A stretch of DNA of 64,000 nucleotides from positions 1 to 64,000 of the forward strand of contig CAJKDU010000003.1 of NCBI GenBank assembly GCA_905198745.1, given 5' to 3'. Made by a program: the position numbers and the translations under genes. Positions within the stretch are counted from its first letter, which is position 1, and each line of letters begins with the position of its first letter. Source of the stretch: an uncultured Prevotella sp. (GTDB lineage Bacteria > Bacteroidota > Bacteroidia > Bacteroidales > Bacteroidaceae). The notes beneath the pieces are model-generated. The model saw nothing but the letters and a program-made list of their open reading frames with translations, had not been told where the DNA came from and did no database searches. This document shows positions 6,913 to 16,499 of this stretch, one piece after another.

Positions 6913-9624
6913 ATGGACGACGAAATCAAAGACGACAAGCTCAACGAAGCGGCTGACGACTCACAGCCACAAGGCCATTCCGACTACAAGCCAGTGAACA
7001 GGTTTGATGCTTCTGCCGTGCACCATTTGAGCGGCATGTATCAAAACTGGTTCCTCGACTATGCCTCGTATGTAATCCTGGAACGTGCCGTTCCCCATAT
7101 AGAGGACGGATTGAAACCCGTGCAGCGACGCATTCTTCACTCCATGAAACGCATGGACGACGGACGCTACAACAAGGTGGCCAACATTGTGGGACATACC
7201 ATGCAGTTTCACCCCCATGGTGACGCATCTATCGGTGACGCCTTGGTGCAGATGGGACAGAAAGACCTGCTCGTGGACACGCAGGGCAACTGGGGAAACA
7301 TCCTCACCGGCGACCGTGCGGCAGCACCCCGATACATAGAGGCACGCTTGTCGAAGTTTGCCCTCGACACCGTGTTCAATCCCAAAACCACCGAATGGCA
7401 GTTCAGCTACGACGGCCGAAACAAAGAGCCTGTCACCCTGCCAGTGAAGTTTCCGCTCCTGTTGGCACAGGGTGCGGAAGGCATTGCCGTGGGATTGTCG
7501 TCCAAGATTCTTCCCCACAACCTCAATGAAATCTGCGATGCAGCCATCAGCTATCTCAAAGGAGAAGACTTTGTGCTCTATCCCGACTTCCCCACAGGAG
7601 GTTCCATCGATGTGAGCAAATACAACGAAGGGCAGCGAGGAGGCTCGCTCAAGGTGAGAGCCAAGATAGAGAAACTGGACAGCAAGACCCTCGTTATCCG
7701 TGAAATACCATTCAGCAAGACCACCACTACGCTGATTGACTCCATTCTCCGTGCCATAGAGAAAGGCAAACTCAAGGTGCGCAAGGTGGACGACAATACG
7801 GCTGCCGAGGTCGAGATACAGGTGCATCTCGCTCTGGGCGTGTCGTCGGACAAGACCATAGACGCCCTCTATGCCTTCAGTGACTGCGAGGTGAACATCT
7901 GCCCCAACTGTTGCGTGATAGAGAACAACAAACCCGTGTTCCTGACAGTGAACGACGTGCTGCGCCACTCGGTGGACCGCACCCAGTCGCTGCTGCGCCG
8001 AGAACTTGAAATCCGCAAGGACGAATTGCTCGAACAGCTCTTCTTCGCTTCGCTTGAGAAGATATTCATCGAGGAACGCATCTACAAGGGCAAACCCTTT
8101 GAACAGGCCAAGAACATGGACGCCGCCTGCGAATATGTGGACGAACGGCTCACACCCTTCTATCCCCAGTTTGTCCGCGAAGTGAGAAAGGACGACATCC
8201 TCCGGCTGATGGAAATCAAGATGCAGCGCATCTTGAAGTTCAACAAAGACAAGGCCGACGAACTGATGGCGCGGATGAAAGACGAGATAGACCGCATAGA
8301 CCACGACCTGGCACACATGGTCGACGTGACCGTGCGCTGGTTTCAGTTCATCAAGGACAAGTATGGCAAGGACCATCCGCGCCGCACCGAAATCAAGAAC
8401 TTCGATACCATTGTGGCGGCCAAGGTGGTGGAGGCCAACGAGAAACTCTACATCAACCGTCAGGAAGGATTCGTGGGCATGGCCCTGAAGAAAGACGAGT
8501 TTGTGTGTAACTGCTCCGACCTGGACGACATTATCATTTTCTATAAGGACGGAAAGTATAAGGTCATCAAGGTGGCCGACAAGATATTCGTGGGCAAGAA
8601 CGTGCTCCATGTGCAGGTGTTCAAGAAGAACGACAAGCGCACTATATATAATGTGGTGTATCGCGACGGAAAGATGGGTGCCTACTATGTGAAACGTTTC
8701 AACGTGACCAGCATCAACCGCGACAAGGAGTATGACCTGACCCAAGGCACACCGGGATCGCGCGTTTGCTACTTCACCGCCAATCCCAACGGCGAGGCAG
8801 AGGTCATCAAGGTGACCCTTGACCCGAAACCCGGACTGCGCACCATCTTCATAGACAAGGACTTCTCTGAAATACTCATCAAGGGACGTGCCAGCAAGGG
8901 TAACCTGCTCACCCGCAACTCTGTGCACCGCATCGGTCTGAAGAGCCACGGCCACAGCACACTCGGCGGAAGGAAGGTGTGGTTCGATCCTGACGTGAAC
9001 CGCCTGAACTATGACGAGCACGGCAGGTTGCTCGGCGAGTTCAATGAAGACGACTCCATACTCGTGGTGCTCGACAACGGCGAGTTCTATCTCTCCAACT
9101 TCGATGCCAACAATCATTATGAGGATAACATACAGCGCATCGAGAAATGGGACAAGGACAAGGTTTGGACAGCGGTGCTCTATGATGCCGACAACCAGGG
9201 CTATCCCTATGTGAAGCGTTTCCTGATGGAAGCAACCAAGCGCCACCAGAACTATTTGGGCGAAAACGAGGCAAGCAAGCCCGTTCTGCTCACCGACCAG
9301 GTCTATCCGCGCCTGTGCATCACGTTCGGCGGTGCCGACGCCTACCGCGACCAACTGGTGATTGACGTGGAGAGTTTCATCACCGTCAAGGGCTTCAAGG
9401 CCAAGGGCAAGCGGTTGTCCACGTTCCAGATAGACCGCATCGAGGAACTCGAACCATTGCGCTATCCGGACGCTCCGGCCGATACTGAACCGGTAGATGC
9501 CGAACAGGAAAGCGATACGGAAAACCTTGACCCCGACAAGGACAAGAGTGAACAGGAAGTAATCGACGAGATAACCGGACAGTTGAACTTATTCTCCAAA
9601 GACGATGATAAGAAAGAAGAATAG
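6913..9624 (+). CDS. parC: DNA topoisomerase IV subunit A (GyrA/ParC family)
   Basis: A 903-residue type IIA topoisomerase breakage-reunion subunit that decatenates chromosomes together with ParE (not in this window). The winged-helix CAP region has HPHGDASIGDALVQM (residues 100-114). The catalytic tyrosine is Tyr141 in AAAPRYIEARL. Coiled-coil residues follow at about 340-450. The C-terminal half is a degenerate beta-pinwheel, and the last 50 residues are acidic. The position equivalent to E. coli GyrA Ser83 is Ala105. ParC is preferred over GyrA because of divergence from the GyrA box and the Bacteroidota-type C-terminus. The stop overlaps the start of the next gene by 20 nt. Confidence 0.9.
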   Translation: MDDEIKDDKLNEAADDSQPQGHSDYKPVNRFDASAVHHLSGMYQNWFLDYASYVILERAVPHIEDGLKPVQRRILHSMKRMDDGRYNKVANIVGHTMQFHPHGDASIGDALVQMGQKDLLVDTQGNWGNILTGDRAAAPRYIEARLSKFALDTVFNPKTTEWQFSYDGRNKEPVTLPVKFPLLLAQGAEGIAVGLSSKILPHNLNEICDAAISYLKGEDFVLYPDFPTGGSIDVSKYNEGQRGGSLKVRAKIEKLDSKTLVIREIPFSKTTTTLIDSILRAIEKGKLKVRKVDDNTAAEVEIQVHLALGVSSDKTIDALYAFSDCEVNICPNCCVIENNKPVFLTVNDVLRHSVDRTQSLLRRELEIRKDELLEQLFFASLEKIFIEERIYKGKPFEQAKNMDAACEYVDERLTPFYPQFVREVRKDDILRLMEIKMQRILKFNKDKADELMARMKDEIDRIDHDLAHMVDVTVRWFQFIKDKYGKDHPRRTEIKNFDTIVAAKVVEANEKLYINRQEGFVGMALKKDEFVCNCSDLDDIIIFYKDGKYKVIKVADKIFVGKNVLHVQVFKKNDKRTIYNVVYRDGKMGAYYVKRFNVTSINRDKEYDLTQGTPGSRVCYFTANPNGEAEVIKVTLDPKPGLRTIFIDKDFSEILIKGRASKGNLLTRNSVHRIGLKSHGHSTLGGRKVWFDPDVNRLNYDEHGRLLGEFNEDDSILVVLDNGEFYLSNFDANNHYEDNIQRIEKWDKDKVWTAVLYDADNQGYPYVKRFLMEATKRHQNYLGENEASKPVLLTDQVYPRLCITFGGADAYRDQLVIDVESFITVKGFKAKGKRLSTFQIDRIEELEPLRYPDAPADTEPVDAEQESDTENLDPDKDKSEQEVIDEITGQLNLFSKDDDKKEE

Positions 9625-10441
9625 AATCATCTCACTTATACTCCTTGTGCTGACATTACAGACGATGGCGGCACAAGGAGATTTTGTTTCAAAGGCAGAC
9701 TCCCTTCCCGACCATACCCGCATGGTCACCAATGCCAAACTGATAGGCATGGGAGCCACCAACCTGCTCGACACTTATCTTTCTCCCGAAAAATATAACG
9801 GCGTAGACTTGCGCTTCATCTCGCACACCGTGAGAGAGCGCAAGGGGAGCGACTGGTCGCGGCAAATGGTTTGGCAAGGGCAGGTGGCTTTTGCCGACAA
9901 CCGTGCCAAGGAAGGCAGCGAGATGGCAGGCACCCTCAACTTCAGCTATGGCATGCACCGACAGTGGCAGCTGATGGATGGGCGGCTGCGCCTCAAGGCC
10001 GGAGCTCTTCTCGATGCCAACGTGGGCTTTCTCTACAACACCCGGAATGGCAACAACCCGGCACAGGCTCGGCTGAGTCTTGACCTTTCGCCCTCGGTAG
10101 CTGCTGCCTATCATTTCCATCTGTGGGGCAAACCTCTCATGGTGCGCTATGAAGCCTCGGCACCCCTTATGGGTGTGATGTTTTCGCCCAACTATGGACA
10201 GTCGTATTACGAAATATTCTCTGAGGGCAACTACGACCATAACGTGGTGCCTACAACCATCGGTTCCACCCCCTCTCTCCGCCACATGCTCACCCTCGAC
10301 TTCCGGCTGCTCCGCACCACGTGGCGCATAGGCTATCTGGGAGACTATCGGCAGGCAAACGTGAACAACCTCAAGCAACACACTTACACCCATAGCCTGG
10401 TCATTGGTGTGGTGAAGAGATTCACCGTGGTGAAACTGTAA
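9605..10441 (+). CDS. DUF3316 family protein, probably exported
   Basis: A 278-residue protein with an N-terminal signal peptide (IISLILLVLTLQTMAAQG). It has alternating beta-strand patterns rich in Tyr, Arg and Gly, as in small outer-membrane or periplasmic proteins of Bacteroidota. It matches the DUF3316 type by its opening (NAKLIGMGATNLLDTYLSPE) and its end (HSLVIGVVKRF). Function is unknown. It overlaps the topoisomerase gene by 20 nt and is followed by a lipoprotein peptidase after 18 nt, so the three are probably co-transcribed. Confidence 0.75.
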   Translation: MIRKKNRIISLILLVLTLQTMAAQGDFVSKADSLPDHTRMVTNAKLIGMGATNLLDTYLSPEKYNGVDLRFISHTVRERKGSDWSRQMVWQGQVAFADNRAKEGSEMAGTLNFSYGMHRQWQLMDGRLRLKAGALLDANVGFLYNTRNGNNPAQARLSLDLSPSVAAAYHFHLWGKPLMVRYEASAPLMGVMFSPNYGQSYYEIFSEGNYDHNVVPTTIGSTPSLRHMLTLDFRLLRTTWRIGYLGDYRQANVNNLKQHTYTHSLVIGVVKRFTVVKL

Positions 10442-10459
10442 ACTTATCATCCCAAGACA

Positions 10460-11470
10460 ATGAAAAGACTCTTCTATATTCTCCTTCCATTGCTGTCCTT
10501 GCTGCCCGCCATGACAGCCTGTGTCGATGAAGACGAATTCCCGGACAGTCCGCAGGGTAATTTCGAGGCGCTGTGGAAAATCTTCGACGAGCACTACTGC
10601 TTCTTTGACTATAAGCAACAGACCATAGGTGTGGACTGGGACGAGATACACACCCGCTATGCCAAGCAGGTGAATAGCGGCATGACCCGTGCGCAGCTCT
10701 TCGAGGTGCTGGGCAACATGCTTGCCGAACTGCAGGACGGACATGTGAACATGTACGCTTCGTTCGACGTGGCGCGCAACTGGTCATGGCACGAAAACTA
10801 CCCCCAAAACTTCAGCGACTCGCTTGAACGCAAGTATCTTGGCACGGACTATATGATTGCCGCCGGACTCAAATATAGGGTGCTCGACGATAATGTGGGC
10901 TATGTGCGCTATGCCAGCTTTTCGTCCGGCTTGGGTGAAGGCAATCTCGACGAGGTGCTTATGCGGCTCTCTACCTGCCGCGGCCTCATCCTCGACATTC
11001 GCGACAATGGTGGCGGCGACCTGACCCATGCGCAGAAACTTGCAGCCCGCTTTGTCAATAAGGAGACGCTTGTCGGCTACCAGTGTCACAAGACGGGTAG
11101 GGGGCACAACGACTTCTCTTCGCGCGAGGAACAACGCATCAAACCCTCCAGCGGCATCAGGTGGCAGAAGCCCGTGGTGGTGCTTACCAACCGTTCCGTC
11201 TACAGTGCCGCCAACGAGTTTGTGAAATACATGAAGTGCTTTCCGCAGGTCAAGGTGGTGGGCGACCATACTGGCGGTGGCGCGGGACTGCCCTTTTCCA
11301 GCGAGCTCCCCAACGGGTGGAGTGTGCGCTTCTCGGCTTGTCCCATGTACGACCGCAACGGGCAAATCACCGAATTTGGCATAGATCCCGACTATAAAGT
11401 GGACCAGACCGACGACGATACCGCGCGTGGCAAGGACACTATCATAGAGTATGCCCGTAAGCTGTTTTAA
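10460..11470 (+). CDS. S41 family peptidase lipoprotein
   Basis: A 336-residue C-terminal-processing-type serine peptidase. The lipobox MTAC (Cys21) indicates a lipid-anchored envelope protein. The S41 core begins at LWKIFDEHYCFFD. The motif LILDIRDNGGGDL precedes the catalytic serine Ser249 in NRSVYSAANEF. A tandem Tyr/Gly-rich strand (GDHTGGGAGLP) follows. No PDZ domain is clear, which is usual for this short Bacteroidota subgroup. The substrate is unknown. The gene lies last in the parC-DUF3316 unit. Confidence 0.88.
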   Translation: MKRLFYILLPLLSLLPAMTACVDEDEFPDSPQGNFEALWKIFDEHYCFFDYKQQTIGVDWDEIHTRYAKQVNSGMTRAQLFEVLGNMLAELQDGHVNMYASFDVARNWSWHENYPQNFSDSLERKYLGTDYMIAAGLKYRVLDDNVGYVRYASFSSGLGEGNLDEVLMRLSTCRGLILDIRDNGGGDLTHAQKLAARFVNKETLVGYQCHKTGRGHNDFSSREEQRIKPSSGIRWQKPVVVLTNRSVYSAANEFVKYMKCFPQVKVVGDHTGGGAGLPFSSELPNGWSVRFSACPMYDRNGQITEFGIDPDYKVDQTDDDTARGKDTIIEYARKLF

Positions 11471-11523
11471 TGCTTTTACCCTATTTTAACGCATTGAATG
11501 TAAGATAATAATAAGAAAAACAG

Positions 11524-11531
11524 TATCTTTG
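11524..11531 (+). promoter_or_regulatory. -7 element of glyS
   Basis: TATCTTTG, 41 nt upstream of the glyS ATG at 11573. The -33 region has no clear TTTG at 19 bp, so only the -7 box is supported. Confidence 0.6.
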
Positions 11532-11572
11532 CATCCATATTATAGATTAAACAATTCAAATACATAAAGAAA

Positions 11573-13114
11573 ATGGCACAAGAAGATGTATTCAAGAAGA
11601 TAGTTTCGCACTGTAAAGAGTACGGATTTGTCTTCCCCAGCAGTGAAATTTACGATGGTTTGGCAGCCGTATACGACTATGGACAGAACGGCGTTGAACT
11701 GAAAAACAATATCAAGGAATATTGGTGGAAGAGCATGGTGTTGCTCCACGAAAACATTGTGGGCATTGACTCAGCCATCTTTATGCACCCTACCATCTGG
11801 AAGGCCAGCGGCCACGTGGACGCTTTCAATGACCCTCTCATTGATAACCGCGACTCCAAAAAACGCTATCGTGCCGACGTGCTCATCGAAGACCAGATAG
11901 CCAAGTATGAGGAGAAGGTGGCCAAGGAAGTGGCTAAGGCCAAGAAAAAGTTTGGCGACGCCTTCGACGAAGCCAAGTTCCGTGAGACCAATCCACGTGT
12001 ACTGGAGCACTTGAAGAAGCGTGATGCCCTGCATGAGCGTTACACAGAGGCTATGCAAGGTCCTAACCTCGAGGAACTCAAGCAGATTATCCTTGATGAA
12101 GGCATTGTAGACCCTATCAGCGGTACCAAGAACTGGACCGATGTGCGTCAGTTCAACCTCATGTTCTCTACTGAGATGGGTTCTGCCAGTGACGCTACCA
12201 ACAAGGTGTATCTCCGTCCCGAAACAGCCCAGGGCATCTTTGTGAACTACCTCAATGTGCAGAAGACCGGCCGTATGAAGATTCCTTTTGGCATTGCCCA
12301 GATAGGCAAGGCTTTCCGCAATGAGATTGTAGCCCGTCAGTTCATCTTCCGCATGCGCGAGTTCGAACAGATGGAAATGCAGTTCTTCGTGAAGCCGGGC
12401 ACCGAGATGGAATGGTTCAAGAAGTGGAAGGAAACCCGTATGAAGTGGCATCAGGCACTGGGCTTCGGTGCAGAAAACTATCGTTTCCACGACCATGAGA
12501 AGCTTGCCTTCTATGCCAATGCTGCTACAGACATCGAGTTCAAGATGCCGTTCGGCTTCAAGGAAGTGGAAGGAATCCACAGCCGTACCAACTACGACCT
12601 CTCTCAGCATGAGAAGTTCAGCGGCCGCTCCATCAAATACTTCGATCCTCAGACCAACGAGAGCTATACTCCGTACGATATAGAGACCTCTATCGGTGTA
12701 GACCGCATGTTCCTCAGTGTGATGTGTCACTCTTATCGTGAAGAACAACTCGAGAATGGCGAGACCCGTGTGGTGCTCCTTTTGCCACCAGCATTGGCTC
12801 CCGTGAAACTGGCTGTACTGCCACTCGTGAAGAAAGACGGACTGCCAGACAAGGCACGCGAAATCGTGAATGCGCTCAAGTTCAAGTTCAACACACACTA
12901 CGACGAGAAAGACACCATCGGCAAGCGTTATCGTCGTCAGGATGCCATCGGCACTCCTTACTGCGTGACCGTGGACTATGACACGCTGAAAGACAACACC
13001 GTGACCCTCCGCTTCCGCGACACAATGGAACAGGAGCGTGTGAGCATTGACCAGCTTGATGCCATCATCGAGGACAAGGTAAGTATTGCAAGCCTGCTTA
13101 AGAAGCTCCAATAA
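11573..13114 (+). CDS. glyS: Glycyl-tRNA synthetase, single-chain (alpha2) type
   Basis: A 513-residue class II synthetase that charges tRNA-Gly. It shows RPETAQGIFVNY, motif 2 (FRNEIVARQFIFRMREFEQ) and motif 3 (ETSIGVDRMF), then the C-terminal anticodon-binding domain from about residue 410. This is the eukaryote/Gram-positive-like homodimer form, not the alpha2beta2 enzyme. A long polar insertion (residues about 100-160) follows the N-terminal catalytic strands, as is normal for the family. The FKBP gene starts at the very next base after its stop. Confidence 0.97.
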   Translation: MAQEDVFKKIVSHCKEYGFVFPSSEIYDGLAAVYDYGQNGVELKNNIKEYWWKSMVLLHENIVGIDSAIFMHPTIWKASGHVDAFNDPLIDNRDSKKRYRADVLIEDQIAKYEEKVAKEVAKAKKKFGDAFDEAKFRETNPRVLEHLKKRDALHERYTEAMQGPNLEELKQIILDEGIVDPISGTKNWTDVRQFNLMFSTEMGSASDATNKVYLRPETAQGIFVNYLNVQKTGRMKIPFGIAQIGKAFRNEIVARQFIFRMREFEQMEMQFFVKPGTEMEWFKKWKETRMKWHQALGFGAENYRFHDHEKLAFYANAATDIEFKMPFGFKEVEGIHSRTNYDLSQHEKFSGRSIKYFDPQTNESYTPYDIETSIGVDRMFLSVMCHSYREEQLENGETRVVLLLPPALAPVKLAVLPLVKKDGLPDKAREIVNALKFKFNTHYDEKDTIGKRYRRQDAIGTPYCVTVDYDTLKDNTVTLRFRDTMEQERVSIDQLDAIIEDKVSIASLLKKLQ

Positions 13115-13786
13115 ATGAAAAAATACAATATCCTGTATCTCGCCTTGATGCTTCTCACTGCAGTATGCGGACTGACGGCATGCAGCGAGGACGACAATAC
13201 CGTTGATGAATTTGCCGACTGGCAGCAGAAAAACGACACCTACTTCGAGAGCGTGTATGCCCAAGCCAAGGCCAATGCAGACGGCAAGTGGCTTATCCTC
13301 CCCTCATGGACGGTCAACGACAGCATTGCAGCCTTGTCACCGACAAGCAATGTGGTGGCACACGTCATCACGGAAGGCACAGGCAGCAGTTGCCCTATTT
13401 ATACCGATTCGGTGCAGGTGCACTACAGGGGACGTGTGATACCATCCACAAGCTATCCCGAAGGATGGGTGTTTGACCAGAGTTTCACCGGCAATTACAA
13501 CACGGCACTCATGACACCGAGCAAGTTTGCCGTCAGTGGCACCAACGTAGGCTTTGCCACGGCATTGCAGTATATGAAGATTGGTGACCGGTGGGAGGTA
13601 TACATACCTTACGATCTTGGCTACGGTGAAAGCGACTACCAGGCAAGCAGTTCATCGACTACCATTCCCGGTGGCAGCACGCTCATCTTTGATGTGACCC
13701 TCGTGGGTTATCACCACCCGGGAGAAACCGTCACCACCAAGGCTGCCGGTGCAGCCAAGGCCAGCGGTTATTGGGTGACAAAGTAA
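13115..13786 (+). CDS. FKBP-type peptidyl-prolyl isomerase lipoprotein
   Basis: A 223-residue protein with the lipobox GLTAC (Cys23), followed by an acidic linker (SEDDNTVDEF) typical of surface or periplasmic lipoproteins. The FKBP domain covers the C-terminal half: VQVHYRGRV, GWVFDQSF, VGFATALQYMKIGDRWEVYIPYDLGYGE and GSTLIFDVTLVG. It helps protein folding in the envelope. It abuts glyS with no gap and is followed by a hairpin terminator. Confidence 0.9.
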   Translation: MKKYNILYLALMLLTAVCGLTACSEDDNTVDEFADWQQKNDTYFESVYAQAKANADGKWLILPSWTVNDSIAALSPTSNVVAHVITEGTGSSCPIYTDSVQVHYRGRVIPSTSYPEGWVFDQSFTGNYNTALMTPSKFAVSGTNVGFATALQYMKIGDRWEVYIPYDLGYGESDYQASSSSTTIPGGSTLIFDVTLVGYHHPGETVTTKAAGAAKASGYWVTK

Positions 13787-13809
13787 CAGATAGAATATCA
13801 CATAGCGAG

Positions 13810-13858
13810 AGATGTCTCAATCGTCGTTCCCCAATGATGATTGAGACATCTTTGGTTT
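13810..13858 (+). terminator. Intrinsic terminator after the FKBP gene
   Basis: AGATGTCTCAATC (13810-13822) pairs with GATTGAGACATCT (13839-13851), then a T-rich tail, TTGGTTTT. It ends 2 nt before the next co-directional ATG at 13861. Confidence 0.85.
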
Positions 13859-13860
13859 TA

Positions 13861-14997
13861 ATGCAGCTATATTGGAACATGACCATTCTCTATTTCCTGC
13901 TTTTCCTTTTGGTGTTGCTGGTGCCCGACTGGTGCATCTACAACTTGTATGTCGCTCCGGTATGTCCGGTGGCGGTCCAGTGGGTGTGGTGGGCACCGAC
14001 AGTGGCCACCCTTACAGCCTTTGCGGCTGCCAATCGTGGATGGTATCACAACACATGCATGAGAGTATTCTTTGCCCTTGTGCTCTGTTTCGTGTTGCCC
14101 AAACTCCTGTTTGTGCTTTTCCACGCTGTGACAGGATGGCAGGTGGCATTGGCGGCGGTGGCGGTAGTGGAGATGTTCCTGTTCTATGGCTTTTTCTTCG
14201 GATGGCGTCGCATCGTGGTCAAGAGCGTGACGTGTGAGGATGCGGCAGTGCCGCAGGCTTTTGACGGATATAAGGTGTTGCAACTTTCCGACATTCATAT
14301 CGGAACGTTCCTGCAAACTCCCGCTTTCATAGAGAAACTTGTCAGGGTGGTCAATGCCCAGGAGGCAGACATCGTGGTGTTCACTGGCGATTTGGTCAAC
14401 GTGAGTGCCACCGAGTTGCTGCCCTTCATGACCGTGCTCGACAAGATTCGTACCCGTGACGGAGTCTATTCCGTGATGGGCAACCACGACTATTGCGAGT
14501 ATGGACAAGACCATTCACTGAGCCATGTGGAGCGCAATCAGCATGCCCTGGTCTATATGGAAGAGAAGATGGGGTGGAAGATGCTGATGAACGAACACGT
14601 CATGCTGAACAGAGGCAATAGCCAGATAGCCTTGGTGGGAGTGGAGAATATCGGCACGCCACCCTTCAAGAGCCATGGCAATCTGGGCAAGGCTGTGGAA
14701 GGATTGCCTGTCGGAATGTTCAAGATACTGCTCAGCCACGACCCTACACACTGGCGGCTCGGAGTGTTGCAGACCACGGATATTCAGCTCACGCTGAGCG
14801 GACACACCCATGCGGGTCAGTTCAAGATAGGACGATTCTCGCCTTCGCGATGGGCTTACAACGAGTGGGGCGGCATCTACACCGAACAGGGCCGGCGGCT
14901 TCATGTGTCGCTCGGCATTGGTGGCACCGTGCCTTTCCGCTTCGGAGCATGGCCCGAGGTCAATGTCATCACGCTGAAGGCAAGCGGAAAACAATAG
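13861..14997 (+). CDS. Membrane-anchored metallophosphoesterase (YkuE-like)
   Basis: The N-terminal 115 residues contain four hydrophobic segments. The catalytic domain then shows all calcineurin-like motifs: LSDIHIGTF (near residue 142), FTGDLVN, GNHDYCEYG, LSHDPTHW and SGHTHAGQF. The likely role is a phosphohydrolase acting at the membrane; the substrate is unknown. The start at 13861 is chosen because the longer frame from 13771 overlaps both the FKBP gene and its terminator; ATG 13879 is an alternative. No promoter is visible between the terminator and this start. Confidence 0.86.
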   Translation: MQLYWNMTILYFLLFLLVLLVPDWCIYNLYVAPVCPVAVQWVWWAPTVATLTAFAAANRGWYHNTCMRVFFALVLCFVLPKLLFVLFHAVTGWQVALAAVAVVEMFLFYGFFFGWRRIVVKSVTCEDAAVPQAFDGYKVLQLSDIHIGTFLQTPAFIEKLVRVVNAQEADIVVFTGDLVNVSATELLPFMTVLDKIRTRDGVYSVMGNHDYCEYGQDHSLSHVERNQHALVYMEEKMGWKMLMNEHVMLNRGNSQIALVGVENIGTPPFKSHGNLGKAVEGLPVGMFKILLSHDPTHWRLGVLQTTDIQLTLSGHTHAGQFKIGRFSPSRWAYNEWGGIYTEQGRRLHVSLGIGGTVPFRFGAWPEVNVITLKASGKQ

Positions 14998-15029
14998 AAC
15001 GAAAATAACAAGTAAACAACAGAATCAAT

Positions 15030-16439
15030 ATGAAAAGACAAACTCTTGCCATTGCCATGATGCTCGCTTTCGCAGCGTCGGCTGGCGCACAGAACACTAC
15101 CAGGGACGGCGGCATCTCGGCGCAGATGATGCAGCAGATACGCCAGTCGCAGAAACAGACCGTGGCCGACCGTGCCCTCTTCAACGCCATCGCTGCCAAC
15201 AACATTGACGACCTGGCAAAGAATCATCAGAACAAAGGCTCGCTCGACACCTATTTCAGTGTGGAAACCAAGAAGCAGAGCATCACTGACCAGAAACAGA
15301 GTGGGCGGTGCTGGATGTTTAGCGGTCTGAACGTGTTGCGCAGCAACTTTGCGCAGAAGAGCGATTCGCTCAGTGTGGAGTTCTCGCAGGCCTACCTGTT
15401 CTTCTACGACCAGCTGGAAAAGGCCAACCTGTTCCTTCAGGGCGTGATAGACTGTGCCAAGAAGCCCATGGACGACCAGCGTGTGCAGTTCTTCTTCAAG
15501 GCTCCCATCAACGATGGTGGAACCTTCTGTGGTGTGGCAGACCTGACAGCCAAGTATGGTTTGGTGCCCAAGAGTGTGATGCCCGAGACCTTCTCGTCTG
15601 ACAATACTCGCTGCATGGCAGCCCTCATCTCGTCCAAACTCCGTGAGTACGGACTGCAGTTGCGCGACATGGTGAACAGTGGCAAGAAGACTGCCGAGGT
15701 GCGTGCCGCCAAGCAGAAGATGCTGGGCACCGTCTACCACATGCTGGCGCTCACCATCGGTGAACCGCCCGTACAGTTCAGCTATGCTTTCAAGGACAGC
15801 AAGGGCCGTGAGGTGGCTCCTGCCAAGACCTATACTCCCCAAAGTTTCTACAAGGAAGTAGTGGGCGAGCCTCTGCCGGGCACATTCATCATGGTGATGA
15901 ACGACCCACGCCGTCCTTACCACAAGACCTATGAGGTGGAGTACGACCGCCATACCTACGACGGTACCAACTGGAAGTATCTCAACCTGCCGATGGAAGA
16001 CATAGAGCAACTCGCCATCAAGGCCCTGAAGGCTGGCAAGAAGATGTATAGCTCCTACGACGTGGCCAAGTTTCTGGATCGCACCACAGGCTATTGCGAC
16101 CTCAACAACTATGACTATGGCTCACTCTTCGCTACCGACTTCCCGATGACCAAGGCACAGCGCATTTCCACTTTCGACAGTGGCAGTACGCACGCCATGA
16201 CGCTCACGGCAGTAGACCTTGACGCCAACGGCAAGCCGCTGAAGTGGAAGGTGGAAAACAGTTGGGGAGCCACATGGGGGCAACAGGGCTGCCTGATTAT
16301 GACCAACAAGTGGTTTGAAGAATACATGTTCCGCCTGGTGGTAGACAAGCAGTTCGTCAGTGAGCAACTGCTCAACGAGTTCAATCAGAAACCATTGCAA
16401 GTGATGCCTGAAGATCCGCTCTTCGGGGTTGACGAATAA
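15030..16439 (+). CDS. C1B-type aminopeptidase (bleomycin hydrolase/PepC family)
   Basis: A 469-residue papain-fold cysteine peptidase. The active-site Cys94 lies in QSGRCWMFSGLN, His in STHAMTLTAV (near 388) and Asn in VENSWGATWG (near 409). Unlike cytoplasmic PepC, it carries a signal peptide (MKRQTLAIAMMLAFAASAGAQ), so it probably works in the periplasm. It lies 32 nt after the metallophosphoesterase gene and ends in a terminator. Confidence 0.93.
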   Translation: MKRQTLAIAMMLAFAASAGAQNTTRDGGISAQMMQQIRQSQKQTVADRALFNAIAANNIDDLAKNHQNKGSLDTYFSVETKKQSITDQKQSGRCWMFSGLNVLRSNFAQKSDSLSVEFSQAYLFFYDQLEKANLFLQGVIDCAKKPMDDQRVQFFFKAPINDGGTFCGVADLTAKYGLVPKSVMPETFSSDNTRCMAALISSKLREYGLQLRDMVNSGKKTAEVRAAKQKMLGTVYHMLALTIGEPPVQFSYAFKDSKGREVAPAKTYTPQSFYKEVVGEPLPGTFIMVMNDPRRPYHKTYEVEYDRHTYDGTNWKYLNLPMEDIEQLAIKALKAGKKMYSSYDVAKFLDRTTGYCDLNNYDYGSLFATDFPMTKAQRISTFDSGSTHAMTLTAVDLDANGKPLKWKVENSWGATWGQQGCLIMTNKWFEEYMFRLVVDKQFVSEQLLNEFNQKPLQVMPEDPLFGVDE

Positions 16440-16450
16440 GAACAGGCGTG

Positions 16451-16488
16451 AAAGGAGAGAACCCCGATGAAGAGTTCTCTCCTTTTTT
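16451..16488 (+). terminator. Intrinsic terminator after the C1B peptidase gene
   Basis: AAAGGAGAGAAC (16451-16462) pairs with GTTCTCTCCTTT (16474-16485), followed by T. The next ATG is at 16500. Confidence 0.9.
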
Positions 16489-16499
16489 GAATCATCATC

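Noticed and set aside
6961..9354. 797-codon open frame on the minus strand across the topoisomerase gene
   Set aside because: Antisense shadow with His/Val/Leu-rich composition. The sense frame has a promoter, catalytic motifs and normal length.
11771..13264. 497-codon open frame on the minus strand across glyS
   Set aside because: Shadow of a clear glycyl-tRNA synthetase.
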